Assembly: GCF_002939945.1 (NCBI RefSeq) | Contig: NZ_MDEB01000005.1 | Coordinates: 163,493 to 227,492 of the forward strand | From: Xanthomonas arboricola pv. populi | Lineage (GTDB): Bacteria > Pseudomonadota > Gammaproteobacteria > Xanthomonadales > Xanthomonadaceae | DNA length: 64,000 nt | Direction of reading: 5' to 3' | Shown: positions 46,827 to 57,520 of the stretch, piece after piece | Layout: every line of letters begins with the position of its first letter | Numbering within the stretch: the first letter of the stretch is position 1 | Notes under the pieces: generated by a model | Told to the model about the DNA's origin: nothing | The model's input: the letters and a program-made list of their open reading frames with translations, nothing else | Databases searched by the model: none | Position numbers and translations under genes: made by a program

Positions 46827-47657
46827 TCAGGCCTCAGCCGGTGCGTCGATCTCCGCAATCAGCGCATGACTGTCTGCGTTGTACATGCGCGCGCGGCCAT
46901 CGAGGTCAAGCAAGTAGAAATGGCCGCGGTCGGTCAGGAAGTGCCAGGCCAGGACATGGGTGCCGTGGTAATCGTGACTGGGGTCGCCGGCAGTGACGCG
47001 ATCCAGCGCGTGCCCGCCCTCGCGGCATAGGCGGCGAATCAGTTTCAGATAGCGCGGCTCGTTTTCCAGCGCTGCGGCCACGCGCGCTTCGCGGTCGGCA
47101 ATACTGGCCGCACGCCGATCGATTTCTGCCTGCATCTCCGGGATCGACAGTGCCACCAGCTGTGGGTGGGCGCGTAACCAGTTCGCATGCAATACGGCGA
47201 GGTCTTCGGTGTCGGCCAGTGCGTAGTAGGCATCGTCGTGCTGGTCCAGCGCATCGCGCGTCGGATTGTCTCCGAAGTATTCGCCGTCCATAAATGCCTG
47301 AAGGCTTGCGTCGTCCATCTGTTCCAGCTGCGCGCAGCTGGCCGCATAGATGGCTGCATGTTGGGTTGCCTGCATTGCCTCCAGCCCGCGTCCAACCTGC
47401 TGCATGATCGCCAGGTCGGCATTGCAGTTGTAGACGAACTGCGCAAAGCCGCCGTTATCCATTTGTGCTTCATAGACGTCGACGTAGTAGCTGCACATCG
47501 CGTCGGCGGCGATCTCATCGGGCCGCAACCATTGATCGAGCAGGGCGTTGACGACGCTGATATTGGACTGGATCGGTGCGGATACATCGTCGCTCTCCAG
47601 GCTATTGCGCGAGACGATGATGGCGGTGGAAGGTATGGCGGGCATGCAGGAATCCAT
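46827..47657 (-). CDS. DMP19/DUF4375-like protein
   Basis: A roughly 276-residue protein. Its central part (WLRPDEIAADAMCSYYVDVYEAQMDNGGFAQFVYN) has the pattern of the DUF4375/DMP19 family, whose members include proteins proposed to mimic DNA or bind regulators. The C-terminal part (DPSHDYHGTHVLAWHFLTDRGHFYLLDLDG) is a separate, unrecognised domain. Overall it is acidic. The start is unsure: ATG 47657 is used; ATG 47645 and TTG 47663 are alternatives. It converges with gltA and lies after the next uncharacterised gene on the same strand. Confidence 0.65.
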   Translation of the reverse strand: MDSCMPAIPSTAIIVSRNSLESDDVSAPIQSNISVVNALLDQWLRPDEIAADAMCSYYVDVYEAQMDNGGFAQFVYNCNADLAIMQQVGRGLEAMQATQHAAIYAASCAQLEQMDDASLQAFMDGEYFGDNPTRDALDQHDDAYYALADTEDLAVLHANWLRAHPQLVALSIPEMQAEIDRRAASIADREARVAAALENEPRYLKLIRRLCREGGHALDRVTAGDPSHDYHGTHVLAWHFLTDRGHFYLLDLDGRARMYNADSHALIAEIDAPAEA

Positions 47658-47703
47658 TGGCAAAAAAGAGGCGCATGTGTGCGCAAGGTGGTGTGGCGTT
47701 AGG

Positions 47704-48351
47704 TCAGCCCGGTTGCCGGTAGTGGGCAGTGACCTGTTCGCTTAGGAGCTGCCGTAACTGCGCTGCAGACGCGCGTAGCATCGGTTTTTCGTCCAGCTGC
47801 GACAATGGGGCCTGACGCAGCGCGTCGTACGGCAGGACGGTCAGGTCGAAGGTCAATTGCTCGGCACTGAACAACCACACCGGAAACTCGGCAGTGCGCT
47901 CGCGGTCCAGACGCAGCCGGCGCGTACGCAGTTCGGCCGGAATGCGGTGTTCTTCCAGGAATCGCTGCACTGCATCGGCATCGTCGCTGTGCAGCTGCAA
48001 CTGCACCGGCGCATGGGCGTCGGCCGTGCCGTCGAGCACGGGGCCGGTCAGGCGCGGCTGGAACGGGCTGAGAAACTCCAGCGCGCGCAATGCGGCCTCG
48101 CGGCGTTGGCGCAGCCGCAACCCGTGCGCAGGCCCGGCGAATAGACGTTGGTGCTCGCGCAATGCATCTTCGATCTCGCGATTGCGCGGCAGCGATGCGT
48201 CGTCGTGGATGCCCAGCCGGCTGGCCGCCTTGAGCTTGGCCTGATGAAAATCGCGGATGCCGCCCTCGGCCATCAGCCGGGCCGCTTCATGCGCCAGACG
48301 ATGGCGACGTTCTCGGGTTCGCGTATCGGCGTGCTCGCGCGCGTGGTGCAT
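47704..48351 (-). CDS. Conserved-looking protein of unknown function
   Basis: A 215-residue soluble protein, arginine-rich at the N-terminus (HAREHADTRTRERRHRLAHEAARLM). The middle, FQPRLTGPVLDGTADAHAPVQLQLHSDDADAVQRFL, resembles a nucleotidyltransferase-like fold in pattern (strand, Gly-rich turn, strand with acidic residue), but that is a guess from layout, not a recognised motif. The start is well supported, with AGGGGAG about eight bases ahead of ATG 48351. It lies between mrcA and the DMP19-like gene, on the same strand. Confidence 0.6.
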   Translation of the reverse strand: MHHAREHADTRTRERRHRLAHEAARLMAEGGIRDFHQAKLKAASRLGIHDDASLPRNREIEDALREHQRLFAGPAHGLRLRQRREAALRALEFLSPFQPRLTGPVLDGTADAHAPVQLQLHSDDADAVQRFLEEHRIPAELRTRRLRLDRERTAEFPVWLFSAEQLTFDLTVLPYDALRQAPLSQLDEKPMLRASAAQLRQLLSEQVTAHYRQPG

Positions 48352-48494
48352 GACCGGGCTCCCCTAATGAACCTGGTTCGACTCTACAACAGCGGCATGA
48401 AGAGGTGGCGAATACCTCGTGTCCCCCCCCCGAAAGGGCACTCACGCAATGGCAATTGTCTACTGCAACCGGAAACAGTCGATGCCACGAAACC

Positions 48495-48562
48495 GATCGG
48501 GGAATCGAGCGGGCGAGGCTGTTCCGATTCCCCATTCCCAAATCCCGATTCCCCAATCCCGG
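48495..48562. repeat. GGGATTCGGGATTCG-type inverted repeat, copy D
   Basis: A shorter copy: GATCGGGGAATCG on the left, CGATTCCCCATTCCC and CCGATTCCCCAATCCC on the right, just downstream of the mrcA stop. A run of nine Cs (48423-48431) lies 64 bases further along in the same non-coding gap, which otherwise holds no gene. Confidence 0.75.
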
Positions 48563-48565
48563 CCC

Positions 48566-50992
48566 TTAAAAGATATCGAACGCCTTCTCGTCCTGCTGTT
48601 CCTGCAGGCCGTAGTCGTAATCCTGCAGGCGATCCAGGTCCTCGTTCTTCACCCATTCCACCGCGCCATTGATGGTGGCCTGGGTCATGCCGTCGGGCGG
48701 GTCGTTGGCGGCGATCGGCTTGTCCTTCAGCGCCACACGCATGTAGTCGATCCAGATCGGCAGTGCGGCCTTGCCGCCGTACTCGCGATAGCCGAGCGAA
48801 CGGAAGTCGTCGCGACCCACCCACACCGTGGTGGCATAAGGGCCGCCAAAGCCGGAGAACCAGGCGTCGCGGTGATCGTTGGTCGAGCCGGTCTTGCCGC
48901 CGATGTCCTCACGTCCGAGTACCTTGGCCGCAGTGCCGGTGCCGCGCTGGACCACGTCGCGCATCATCGAGACCAGCTGGTAGGCGGTACGCTCGTCGAT
49001 CGCGCGCGGCGCGATCTTGGTTTCGGCAGTGGCTGCCGGGGCGGTCTGCGCCGGTGTGGCCGGCGTCGCCGTGGCTGGCTCGATCGACTTGGGCAGCGCG
49101 GGAGCGCCGAAGTTGAAGCCGTCCACCACCTGGCTCACCGGCGCGGCATTGCCGCCCTGCAATGCGCAGGTCCGGCAGGCCACCGCCGGGACTTCCTTGA
49201 AGACCACATTGCCGTCGCGGTCCTTGACCTCGTCCACGATCCAGGTCTCCACCCGCGAGCCGCCGTTGGCGAACACCGCATAGCCTCGCGCGACCGACAA
49301 CGGCGTCAGCGACGCGGTGCCCAGCGACATCGACAGGTTGGGCGGCAGCTCGGCTTCCTGGAAGCCGAACTGGCTGATGTATTTGCGTGCGAAATCGACG
49401 CTGATCGCGTCCAACAGGCGCACCGACACCAGGTTGCGCGATTGCACCAACGCCTCGCGCAAGCGCATCGGGCCGCGGAAGCCGCCGCCGTCGTTCTGTG
49501 GCGACCAGGTCTTGCCGCGGCGGTCGCGGAACACCACTGGCGCATCGAGTACGATCGAGGCCGGATTGAAGCCCTTCTCGAACGCGGCCGCATACACGAA
49601 CGGCTTGAAGCTGGAGCCCGGCTGACGGCGTGCCTGGGTGGCGCGATTGAACTTGTTGCCGGCGAAGCTGAAACCGCCGACCAGCGCGCGCAGCGCGCCG
49701 CTATTGGCATCCAGCGACACCAGTGCGGCCTGGCCACGCGGCAACTGGTCGATGATCCATTCGCCGTCTTTTTCGCCGGTCCGGATGCGGGTCAGGTCGC
49801 CGCGCGTCAGCAGCTTGGCCGGCGTCTTGTTGGTCCAGCGGCTGGCGCTGGCCGGCAGGGTCAGCTCGGTCTTGTCGCTCTGCACGACGGTCACGCCACC
49901 GTCGGCATTGGTGCGTGCCACGATCACCGCGCGCAGGCCGCCCTGGGCGAACACGCCCGACAGATGCTTGGCCAGTGCCGGCGCATCCGCATCGGCGGCG
50001 ACATCGAAATGCTGCTCCACGCCATGCCAGCCATGCCGGTGGTCGTACAGGCGCAGGCCTTCGGCAACCGCCGCATCGGCGCCGGTCTGCAGCGTGGCAT
50101 CGATGGTGGTGGTGACGTGGTAACCCTTGTTGAGCACATCGCCGCCGTATTTGGCGATCATTTCCTGACGCACCAGCTCGGCCACGTACGGGGCGTAGAC
50201 CTCGACCGGCGGCTCGTGCGGCTTGGCATGCATCGGCACCGCCTTGGCGGCATCGGCTTCGGCCTGGCTGACAAAGCCCAGGTCGGCCATGCGTTGCAGC
50301 ACGTAGTAATCGCGGCGTTCCTGCGCGCGTTCCGGATTGCTGATCGGGTTGCCGCTGGATGGGAACTTGGGGATGCCGGCCAGCGAGGCCATCTCGTCCA
50401 GGCTCAGCTCGCTCATCTTCTTGCCGTAGTAGTACTCGGCCGCAGCACCCACGCCGTAGGCGCGATTGCCGAAGAAGCTCTTGTTGAGATACAGCTCGAA
50501 GATCTCGTCCTTGCTCAGCTCACTCTCGATCTTGCGCGCCAGCAGGATCTCGGCGAGCTTGCGGGTGTAGCTGTATTCGGAACTGAGGAAGAACTGCCGC
50601 GCCACCTGCTGGGTGATGGTCGACCCACCCGGCACGCGCTTGGCGTCGGTGCTTGCCAGCAGCCACACCGCGCGGGCGATGCCCTTGTAATCCACGCCGC
50701 CGTGTTCGTAGAAGCGTGCATCCTCGGTCGCCAGGAAGGCCTGTTTCAGGCGCAGCGGCACGTCCTTCATCTGGATGGGGTAGCGCCGGGTCTCGCCATA
50801 GACGGCCATCAGGCGGCCGTCGCTGGAATAGACGTACATCGGCTCCTGCAGTTCGACCTGCTTGAGCGACTGCACGTCCGGCAACTTGGAGGAAACGGCG
50901 TAGTACAGGCCGCCGGCAGCAATAGCGCCAAGCAGGGCGAGCACCACGAACGCGGCCAGGACCCAGCCCAGCCAACGACGAATACGGGGCAT
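48566..50992 (-). CDS. mrcA: Penicillin-binding protein 1A
   Basis: An 808-residue class A peptidoglycan synthase. Order: short cytoplasmic start and one membrane span (about 9-32), glycosyltransferase domain (about 50-230, with [12 protein letters not shown] and [12 protein letters not shown]), an OB-like insert, then the transpeptidase domain with SSFKP (catalytic Ser), SRN and KTGST motifs. The C-terminal part contains a Thr/Ala/Pro-rich stretch ([18 protein letters not shown]) inserted before the KTG motif. It acts in the periplasm in cell elongation. It is divergent from pilM, the conserved gammaproteobacterial arrangement. Confidence 0.96.
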   Translation of the reverse strand: MPRIRRWLGWVLAAFVVLALLGAIAAGGLYYAVSSKLPDVQSLKQVELQEPMYVYSSDGRLMAVYGETRRYPIQMKDVPLRLKQAFLATEDARFYEHGGVDYKGIARAVWLLASTDAKRVPGGSTITQQVARQFFLSSEYSYTRKLAEILLARKIESELSKDEIFELYLNKSFFGNRAYGVGAAAEYYYGKKMSELSLDEMASLAGIPKFPSSGNPISNPERAQERRDYYVLQRMADLGFVSQAEADAAKAVPMHAKPHEPPVEVYAPYVAELVRQEMIAKYGGDVLNKGYHVTTTIDATLQTGADAAVAEGLRLYDHRHGWHGVEQHFDVAADADAPALAKHLSGVFAQGGLRAVIVARTNADGGVTVVQSDKTELTLPASASRWTNKTPAKLLTRGDLTRIRTGEKDGEWIIDQLPRGQAALVSLDANSGALRALVGGFSFAGNKFNRATQARRQPGSSFKPFVYAAAFEKGFNPASIVLDAPVVFRDRRGKTWSPQNDGGGFRGPMRLREALVQSRNLVSVRLLDAISVDFARKYISQFGFQEAELPPNLSMSLGTASLTPLSVARGYAVFANGGSRVETWIVDEVKDRDGNVVFKEVPAVACRTCALQGGNAAPVSQVVDGFNFGAPALPKSIEPATATPATPAQTAPAATAETKIAPRAIDERTAYQLVSMMRDVVQRGTGTAAKVLGREDIGGKTGSTNDHRDAWFSGFGGPYATTVWVGRDDFRSLGYREYGGKAALPIWIDYMRVALKDKPIAANDPPDGMTQATINGAVEWVKNEDLDRLQDYDYGLQEQQDEKAFDIF

Positions 50993-51130
50993 GTTAAGAG
51001 AGATTCCGATTGCAGATTTCTTGGTCGCAGAGTATAGATGACGCCGGGTTTGGCTGGGGCCGAACTCTGGGGATCGCAGCAGACAGAACTGGGGGCACGT
51101 CGCGGGGCCATTGCCTTGCGCGTGAAGGGC

Positions 51131-52265
<1,135 letters not shown>

Positions 52266-52266
<1 letters not shown>

Positions 52267-53033
52267 TGGCAAGAATCAATCTATTGCCCTGGCGCGCCGA
52301 GCGCCGGAAGGCGCGCGAGCGTGAGTTCTATTCGATGCTCGGCTTCGCTGCGCTTGCTGGCGTGCTGCTGTCCGGACTGATCTGGTTCTACTACGACGCG
52401 CAGATCAGCGGCCAGACCGAGCGCAATGCGTTCCTGACCGCCGAAATCGACAAGGTCAAGGCGCAGAACGAAGAGATCAAGGAACTCGACAAGAAGAAGG
52501 ACCGTCTGCTCGCCCGCAAGAAGGTGATCGAGGAACTGCAGGCCAATCGCTCGCAGATGGTGCATCTGTTCGATTCGCTGGTGCGCACCATTCCCGATGG
52601 CGTGGCCTTGACCAACATCAAGCAGGATGGCGACACCCTGACCCTGGAAGGTCGTTCGCAGTCCAACGCGCGCGTCAGTGCCTACATGCGCAACCTGGAA
52701 GGCTCGGGCTGGATGACCAATCCTGACCTGTCGATCATCGAGGCCAAGAGCCAGGACAAGGCCGGGCAACCTGCGGGATCGTCGATGGACACCAAGACGC
52801 TGCCGTACGTGTTCACCCTCAAGGTCAAGCTGGCCAATCCGAACGAGGCTGACAAGAACGGCACCGCACCGGTCGACGCGCAAGCGCCGGCTGCAGCGCC
52901 TGCCGGCACGGCACCTGCGGGCACGCCAGCGGCGACACCTGCAGCGCCTGCGCCTGCCACGCCGCCGGCGGCTGCGCCTGTGCAGCCAGCGCCGGCGTCA
53001 GCCAATCGGCCGCAGGAGGGGGCCGCGTCATGA
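52266..53033 (+). CDS. pilN: Type IV pilus assembly protein PilN
   Basis: A 255-residue bitopic inner-membrane protein. The N-terminal INLLPWR motif binds PilM; one membrane span follows (about 24-42), then a coiled coil and a ferredoxin-like periplasmic domain (SLVRTIPDGVALTNI). The last 55 or so residues are an Ala/Pro-rich tail not found in the roughly 198-residue Pseudomonas PilN. It pairs with PilO. Start and stop overlap with pilM (1 base) and pilO (4 bases). Confidence 0.94.
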
Positions 53034-53695
53034 GTCAGAAATCATTCAAGCTCAGCGATCTGGATTTCAACAACATCGGCGGCTGGCCGCAGCAGGCGCG
53101 TATCGTGTTCTGCGTGGTGGTCGGCCTGTTCATCATGGTGCTGGCGTGGTTCCTGTTGATCAGCGGCAAGCGCGATGAACTCGAAGGCCTGGAAGGCACC
53201 GAAACGCAGCTGCGCACCGAGTTCGAGACCCAGCAGGGCCGCGCGGTGAATCTGGAGCCGCTCAAGCAGCAGCTCGCGCAGATGGAGCAGGTGCTGCAGC
53301 AGATGCTGCGGCAGCTGCCCAGCAAGACCGAAATGCCGGATCTGATTATCGACATCTCGCAGACCGCGCTTTCGAGCGGCCTGTCCAACGAGTTGTTCCA
53401 GCCGGGTCCGGAATCGCCGAAGGAGTTCTACGCCGAAAAGCCGATCGCCTTGCGCATGGTGGGCAGTTACCACCAGTTCGGTGCCTTCGTCAGCGGCGTG
53501 GCGTCGCTGCCGCGTGTGGTGATCCTGACCATGCACGACATCAACCTCAAGCCGAAGGACCCCAAGGCCGGCATCACCCCGCGCGGGGCGCTGGAACTGT
53601 CCGGCACGGTCAAGACCTATCGTTATCTGGACGATGAGGAAATGGCCGAGCAGGAGAAGGCTGCGGCCGACGCTGCGAAGAAGGGCGGCCAATGA
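53030..53695 (+). CDS. pilO: Type IV pilus assembly protein PilO
   Basis: A 221-residue inner-membrane protein with one span (about 25-46), a coiled coil (LEPLKQQLAQMEQVLQQML) and the periplasmic ferredoxin-like domain (ALSSGLSNELFQPG, then LRMVGSYHQFGAFVSGVASL). It forms heterodimers with PilN and binds PilP. The C-terminus is charged (EEMAEQEKAAADAAKKGG). It overlaps pilN by four bases and pilP by four. Confidence 0.94.
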   Translation: MSQKSFKLSDLDFNNIGGWPQQARIVFCVVVGLFIMVLAWFLLISGKRDELEGLEGTETQLRTEFETQQGRAVNLEPLKQQLAQMEQVLQQMLRQLPSKTEMPDLIIDISQTALSSGLSNELFQPGPESPKEFYAEKPIALRMVGSYHQFGAFVSGVASLPRVVILTMHDINLKPKDPKAGITPRGALELSGTVKTYRYLDDEEMAEQEKAAADAAKKGGQ

Positions 53696-54225
53696 CCATG
53701 AGACTGCTCAAGATCCTGTCGTGCGTGGCGCTAATTGCTGTGTTGCCGGCGTGTACGCGCAGTGTGACCAGCACACCGGGCGATGCGCCGAATCTGGAAG
53801 CCTGGGTCGCCGAAGTGCGCGCACGTCCGGCACCGCCGTTGGAGCCATTGCCGGTGATGCAGCAGTTCGAGACGTTCGAATATGCGGCGCAGTCGATGCG
53901 CGACCCGTTCAGCGATGCCTGGGTCAGTGCGGAAGGCGGTAACGGCACGCGTCCGGATCCGAACCGGCGCAAGGAGCCGCTGGAAGCCTATCCGCTCGAC
54001 GCCCTCGATATGGTGGGGACCATTGGCGGCGGCTCGGGCCTGATCGCGCTGGTCATGGCACCGGACAAGGTGACCTACCGGGTGCGGCCGGGCGTGTATC
54101 TGGGACAGAGCGATGGCCGGGTCACCGGGGTCTACGAAGACCGCATCGAGCTGATTGAACTTGTGCCGGACGGTGCGGGCGGATGGCTTGAACGGCCGGC
54201 CGCGCTCGCATTGGATGATCAATAA
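53692..54225 (+). CDS. pilP: Type IV pilus lipoprotein PilP
   Basis: A 177-residue lipoprotein: signal MTMRLLKILSCVALIAVLPAC with the lipobox Cys at 21, a flexible proline-rich region, and a C-terminal beta-sandwich (VGTIGGGSGLIALVMAPDKVTYRV-type, in part LIALVMAPDKVTYRVRPG). PilP links the PilN/O dimer to the secretin PilQ. The start may be ATG 53692 or 53698; both keep the lipobox. It overlaps pilO by four bases. Confidence 0.93.
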   Translation: MTMRLLKILSCVALIAVLPACTRSVTSTPGDAPNLEAWVAEVRARPAPPLEPLPVMQQFETFEYAAQSMRDPFSDAWVSAEGGNGTRPDPNRRKEPLEAYPLDALDMVGTIGGGSGLIALVMAPDKVTYRVRPGVYLGQSDGRVTGVYEDRIELIELVPDGAGGWLERPAALALDDQ

Positions 54226-54244
54226 AGTGATAGGGGATAGCACG

Positions 54245-56185
54245 ATGACGTTTTCCAATGCCCGGCGGCTGCGTCCGGTTCGGCGCCACGCGGTATTCCA
54301 TGCCTGCGCGCTGGGGTTCGCGCTGGCCCTGGCGAGCGGTGGCGCGTTCTCGGCGGCGGCACTGAAGCAGCCTGTGCAGGATCCGGTCAAGGCCGCTCCG
54401 GCGAGCCTGGCGGTGTCCAAGATCGATTTCAAACGTGGCGAGGACGGCGCTGGCCGTCTGATCCTGCAGTTCGACGGCCAGGGCGCCAGCCCGGATCTGC
54501 GCACGCAGGGCGACAACGTGCTGGTCGATATCAGCAACGCACGGTTGCCTGCCGAACTGCAGCGCCCGCTCAACGTTACCGACTTTGCCACGCCGGTGCA
54601 GCGTGTCGAGGTCAAGCCGTCCGGCTCGGGTTCGCAGCTGGTGCTGTCGACCAAGGGCGCGTTCGATTCGCTGGCCTACCAGACCGGCAACGAGTACGTG
54701 GTCGAAATCACTCCGCGCAAGGGCCAGCCTGCGGTCGGTGGCGTCAGCGCCGCAGCAGTCACCCAGGCCGCCGCGCAGATCGCCGCGCGCGGCTACAGCG
54801 GCCGCCCGGTGACGTTCAACTTCCAGGACGTGCCGGTGCGCACCGTGCTGCAGCTGATCGCCGAGGAATCCAACCTCAATATCGTCGCCTCCGACACCGT
54901 GCAGGGCAATGTCACGCTGCGCCTGATGAATGTGCCGTGGGACCAGGCGCTGGACATCGTGCTGCGCGCCAAGGGCCTGGACAAGCGCCGCGACGGCGGC
55001 GTGGTATGGGTCGCCCCGCAGCCGGAGCTGGCCAAGTTCGAGCAGGACAAGGAAGACGCACGCATCGCGATCGAGAACCGCGAGGATCTGATCACCGACT
55101 ACGTGCAGATCAATTACCACAACGCGGCTGTGATCTTCAAAGCGCTGACGGAGGCCAAGGGGATTGGTGGCGGTGGTGGTGGTCAAGGTGGACAAGGCGG
55201 CGCAGGGCAGCAGGACAACGGATTTTTGTCGCCTCGCGGTCGTCTGGTTGCCGACGAGCGCACCAATACGTTGATGATCAGCGATATTCCGAAGAAGGTC
55301 GCGCAAATGCGCGAGCTGATTTCGCATATCGATCGGCCGGTGGATCAGGTATTGATCGAAAGCCGCATCGTGATCGCGACCGACACGTTTGCGCGTGACT
55401 TGGGTGCACGTTTTGGAGTCACCGGTGCGACGGGGAGGGGTATTTTGAGTGGCTCCCTGGAAAGTAACGTCAACTACCTAAATACCTCTGCACAATCTCG
55501 TTTGGAACAGGCTAACGGCGGTACGGTTACGACGCTGCCGGCGCATCTATTTCCCTCTGGTCTGAATGTCGATCTGGGAGCTGGCGGCTTTACGAACAGT
55601 GGTGCGGCTGGGCTCGCCTACACCCTGCTTGGTTCCAACTTCAATCTGGATATCGAGCTGTCGGCAATGCAGGAAGAAGGGCGCGGCGAAGTCGTTTCCA
55701 ATCCGCGCATCGTGACCGCCAACCAGCGTGAGGGTGTGATCAAGCAGGGCCGCGAAATCGGCTACGTGACCATCAGTGGCGCGGGCGTTGCAGGTGGCGG
55801 GTCGCAGGCCAATGTGCAGTTCAAGGAGGTTCTGCTCGAACTCAAGGTGACGCCAACGATCACCAACGACAACCGCGTTTTCCTCAACATGAATGTCAAA
55901 AAGGACGAAGTGGCGCGCTTCATTACCTTGCCGCAATACGGCACCGTGCCTGAAATCAACCGTCGGGAAGTCAACACGGCCGTATTGGTAGCCGATGGCG
56001 AGACGGTGGTAATCGGCGGTGTGTACGAATTCACGGATCGTGAGAGTGTGTCGAAGGTGCCGTTCCTGGGTGACATCCCGTTCCTGGGCAATCTGTTCAA
56101 GAAGCGTGGGCGCAGCAAGGAAAAGGCCGAGTTGCTGGTTTTCGTCACCCCGAAGGTGTTGCGAGTGGCGAGCGCTACTCCGTGA
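54245..56185 (+). CDS. pilQ: Type IV pilus secretin PilQ
   Basis: A 646-residue outer-membrane secretin through which the pilus emerges. Order: signal peptide (about 1-40), AMIN domain (about 60-170), N0 (VTFNFQDVPVRTVLQLIAEESN-type, in part RTVLQLIAEESNLNIV), N1 with a Gly-rich insert (GIGGGGGGQGGQGGAG), and the secretin core (EVVSNPRIVTANQ, PFLGDIPFLGNLFK near the end). AGGGGA lies about eight bases before ATG 54245; an ATG at 54215 overlaps pilP and has no ribosome site. By hand count GC is about 68% in the first 420 bases but about 57% in 55261-56160. A terminator follows. Confidence 0.95.
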   Translation: MTFSNARRLRPVRRHAVFHACALGFALALASGGAFSAAALKQPVQDPVKAAPASLAVSKIDFKRGEDGAGRLILQFDGQGASPDLRTQGDNVLVDISNARLPAELQRPLNVTDFATPVQRVEVKPSGSGSQLVLSTKGAFDSLAYQTGNEYVVEITPRKGQPAVGGVSAAAVTQAAAQIAARGYSGRPVTFNFQDVPVRTVLQLIAEESNLNIVASDTVQGNVTLRLMNVPWDQALDIVLRAKGLDKRRDGGVVWVAPQPELAKFEQDKEDARIAIENREDLITDYVQINYHNAAVIFKALTEAKGIGGGGGGQGGQGGAGQQDNGFLSPRGRLVADERTNTLMISDIPKKVAQMRELISHIDRPVDQVLIESRIVIATDTFARDLGARFGVTGATGRGILSGSLESNVNYLNTSAQSRLEQANGGTVTTLPAHLFPSGLNVDLGAGGFTNSGAAGLAYTLLGSNFNLDIELSAMQEEGRGEVVSNPRIVTANQREGVIKQGREIGYVTISGAGVAGGGSQANVQFKEVLLELKVTPTITNDNRVFLNMNVKKDEVARFITLPQYGTVPEINRREVNTAVLVADGETVVIGGVYEFTDRESVSKVPFLGDIPFLGNLFKKRGRSKEKAELLVFVTPKVLRVASATP

Positions 56186-56201
56186 GATAGCATAGATACA
56201 G

Positions 56202-56232
56202 AAAATGGCCGCGAGAGCGGCCTTTTCTTTTT
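56202..56232 (+). terminator. Intrinsic terminator of pilMNOPQ
   Basis: GGCCGC-GAGA-GCGGCC stem flanked by AAAA and TTTT, then CTTTTTG, 17 bases after the pilQ stop. It is a strong rho-independent signal that separates the pilus operon from the MoxR operon. The rest of the gap to 56478 shows nothing else supportable. Confidence 0.9.
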
Positions 56233-56478
56233 GTGGTGCTGGACGTGCATCGTTGCCCATTGCGTGCGATTTGCCCTGCTCCGGCCGCGAACAGGTACTT
56301 CGATCTCAAGGTTGAACAAGCCTGAGGACTTGTTGCGCTGTCTTGGCTTTTGTTTCGATCAGCTTGCCCCCCTGCCAAGTCGCGATGCGGGTGACGCGCG
56401 TCATACTTGGGTTCACTGACTGAACATCGCAAAGCTGCTCAGTGAACCAATCGCGCTCGAATCGGTCACACTGGGCCT

Positions 56479-57498
56479 ATGAACGCACCGCCGCTCTTGC
56501 CCCCAGAAGCCGCTGCCGCGCCCGCCGAGGACCGGTTGCATCGTCAATTCACCTTGCTGCGCGAGTCGCTGGCGCAGCGCATCGTGGGCCAGGCTGCGCT
56601 GGTCGAACGGTTGCTGATCGCCCTGCTGGCCGATGGTCATCTGCTGGTCGAGGGCGCGCCCGGTCTGGCCAAGACCACCGCGATCCGCGCGCTGGCCTCG
56701 CGCCTGGAAGCGGATTTCGCGCGGGTGCAGTTCACCCCTGATTTGCTGCCCTCCGACCTGACCGGCACCGAGATCTGGCGGCCGCAGGACAGCCGGTTCG
56801 AGTTCATGCCTGGGCCGATCTTCCATCCGATCCTGTTGGCCGACGAGATCAATCGTGCACCGGCCAAGGTGCAGTCGGCGCTGCTGGAGGCGATGGGCGA
56901 GCGTCAGGTCACCGTCGGGCGGCATACCTATGCGCTGCCGCAGCTGTTCCTGGTGATGGCCACGCAGAATCCGATCGAACAGGAGGGCACGTTCCCGTTG
57001 CCCGAGGCACAGCTGGACCGCTTCCTGATGCACGTGCGCATCGGTTATCCGCAGGCCGATGCCGAGGCGGAGATCCTGCGTCTGGCACGTGAGGCCGCAC
57101 GCGATACCCTGGAAAAGCACGAGACGGTGCCCGACAAGATTCCGCTGGAAGATGTCTTTGCCGCGCGTCGGGTGGTGCTGGACGTGCATCTGGCACCGCA
57201 GCTGGAGCGTTATCTGATCGAGATCGTGCTCGCCTCGCGCGATGCCCAGCGCTACGACCCGGCCTTGGCGCGGCGGATTGCCTGGGGCGCGAGCCCGCGT
57301 GGGTCGATCGCGCTGGAGCGTTGCGCACGTGCGCGTGCATGGCTGGCCGGGCGCGACTACGTGACCCCGGACGATATCCGCGCAATCGCCCCGGACGTGC
57401 TGCGTCACCGCGTGTTGCCCAGCTACGAAGCCACTGCCGAAGGCTGGGATGGCGAACGCCTGGTCGCCGCCTTGCTGGAAAAGATTCCGCTGCCCTGA
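56479..57498 (+). CDS. MoxR family AAA+ ATPase
   Basis: A 339-residue MoxR-type ATPase, thought to act as a chaperone that prepares VWA-domain partners. Walker A is GAPGLAKTTA (note Ala before Lys, usual for MoxR), Walker B LLADEINRAPAKVQSALLEAM, sensor 1 MATQNPIEQEGTFPLPEAQLDRF. The C-terminal lid includes GASPRGSIALERCARARAWL. It heads a run of six genes, five of which overlap in sequence, with VWA and Bat-like partners downstream, the standard MoxR context. Confidence 0.95.
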   Translation: MNAPPLLPPEAAAAPAEDRLHRQFTLLRESLAQRIVGQAALVERLLIALLADGHLLVEGAPGLAKTTAIRALASRLEADFARVQFTPDLLPSDLTGTEIWRPQDSRFEFMPGPIFHPILLADEINRAPAKVQSALLEAMGERQVTVGRHTYALPQLFLVMATQNPIEQEGTFPLPEAQLDRFLMHVRIGYPQADAEAEILRLAREAARDTLEKHETVPDKIPLEDVFAARRVVLDVHLAPQLERYLIEIVLASRDAQRYDPALARRIAWGASPRGSIALERCARARAWLAGRDYVTPDDIRAIAPDVLRHRVLPSYEATAEGWDGERLVAALLEKIPLP

Positions 57499-57520
57499 TC
57501 GGGTAGCGTGTCGCCGAGGT

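Noticed and set aside
48361..48390. GTTCGACTC resembling a tRNA T-loop
   Set aside because: No acceptor, D or anticodon stems can be folded around it.
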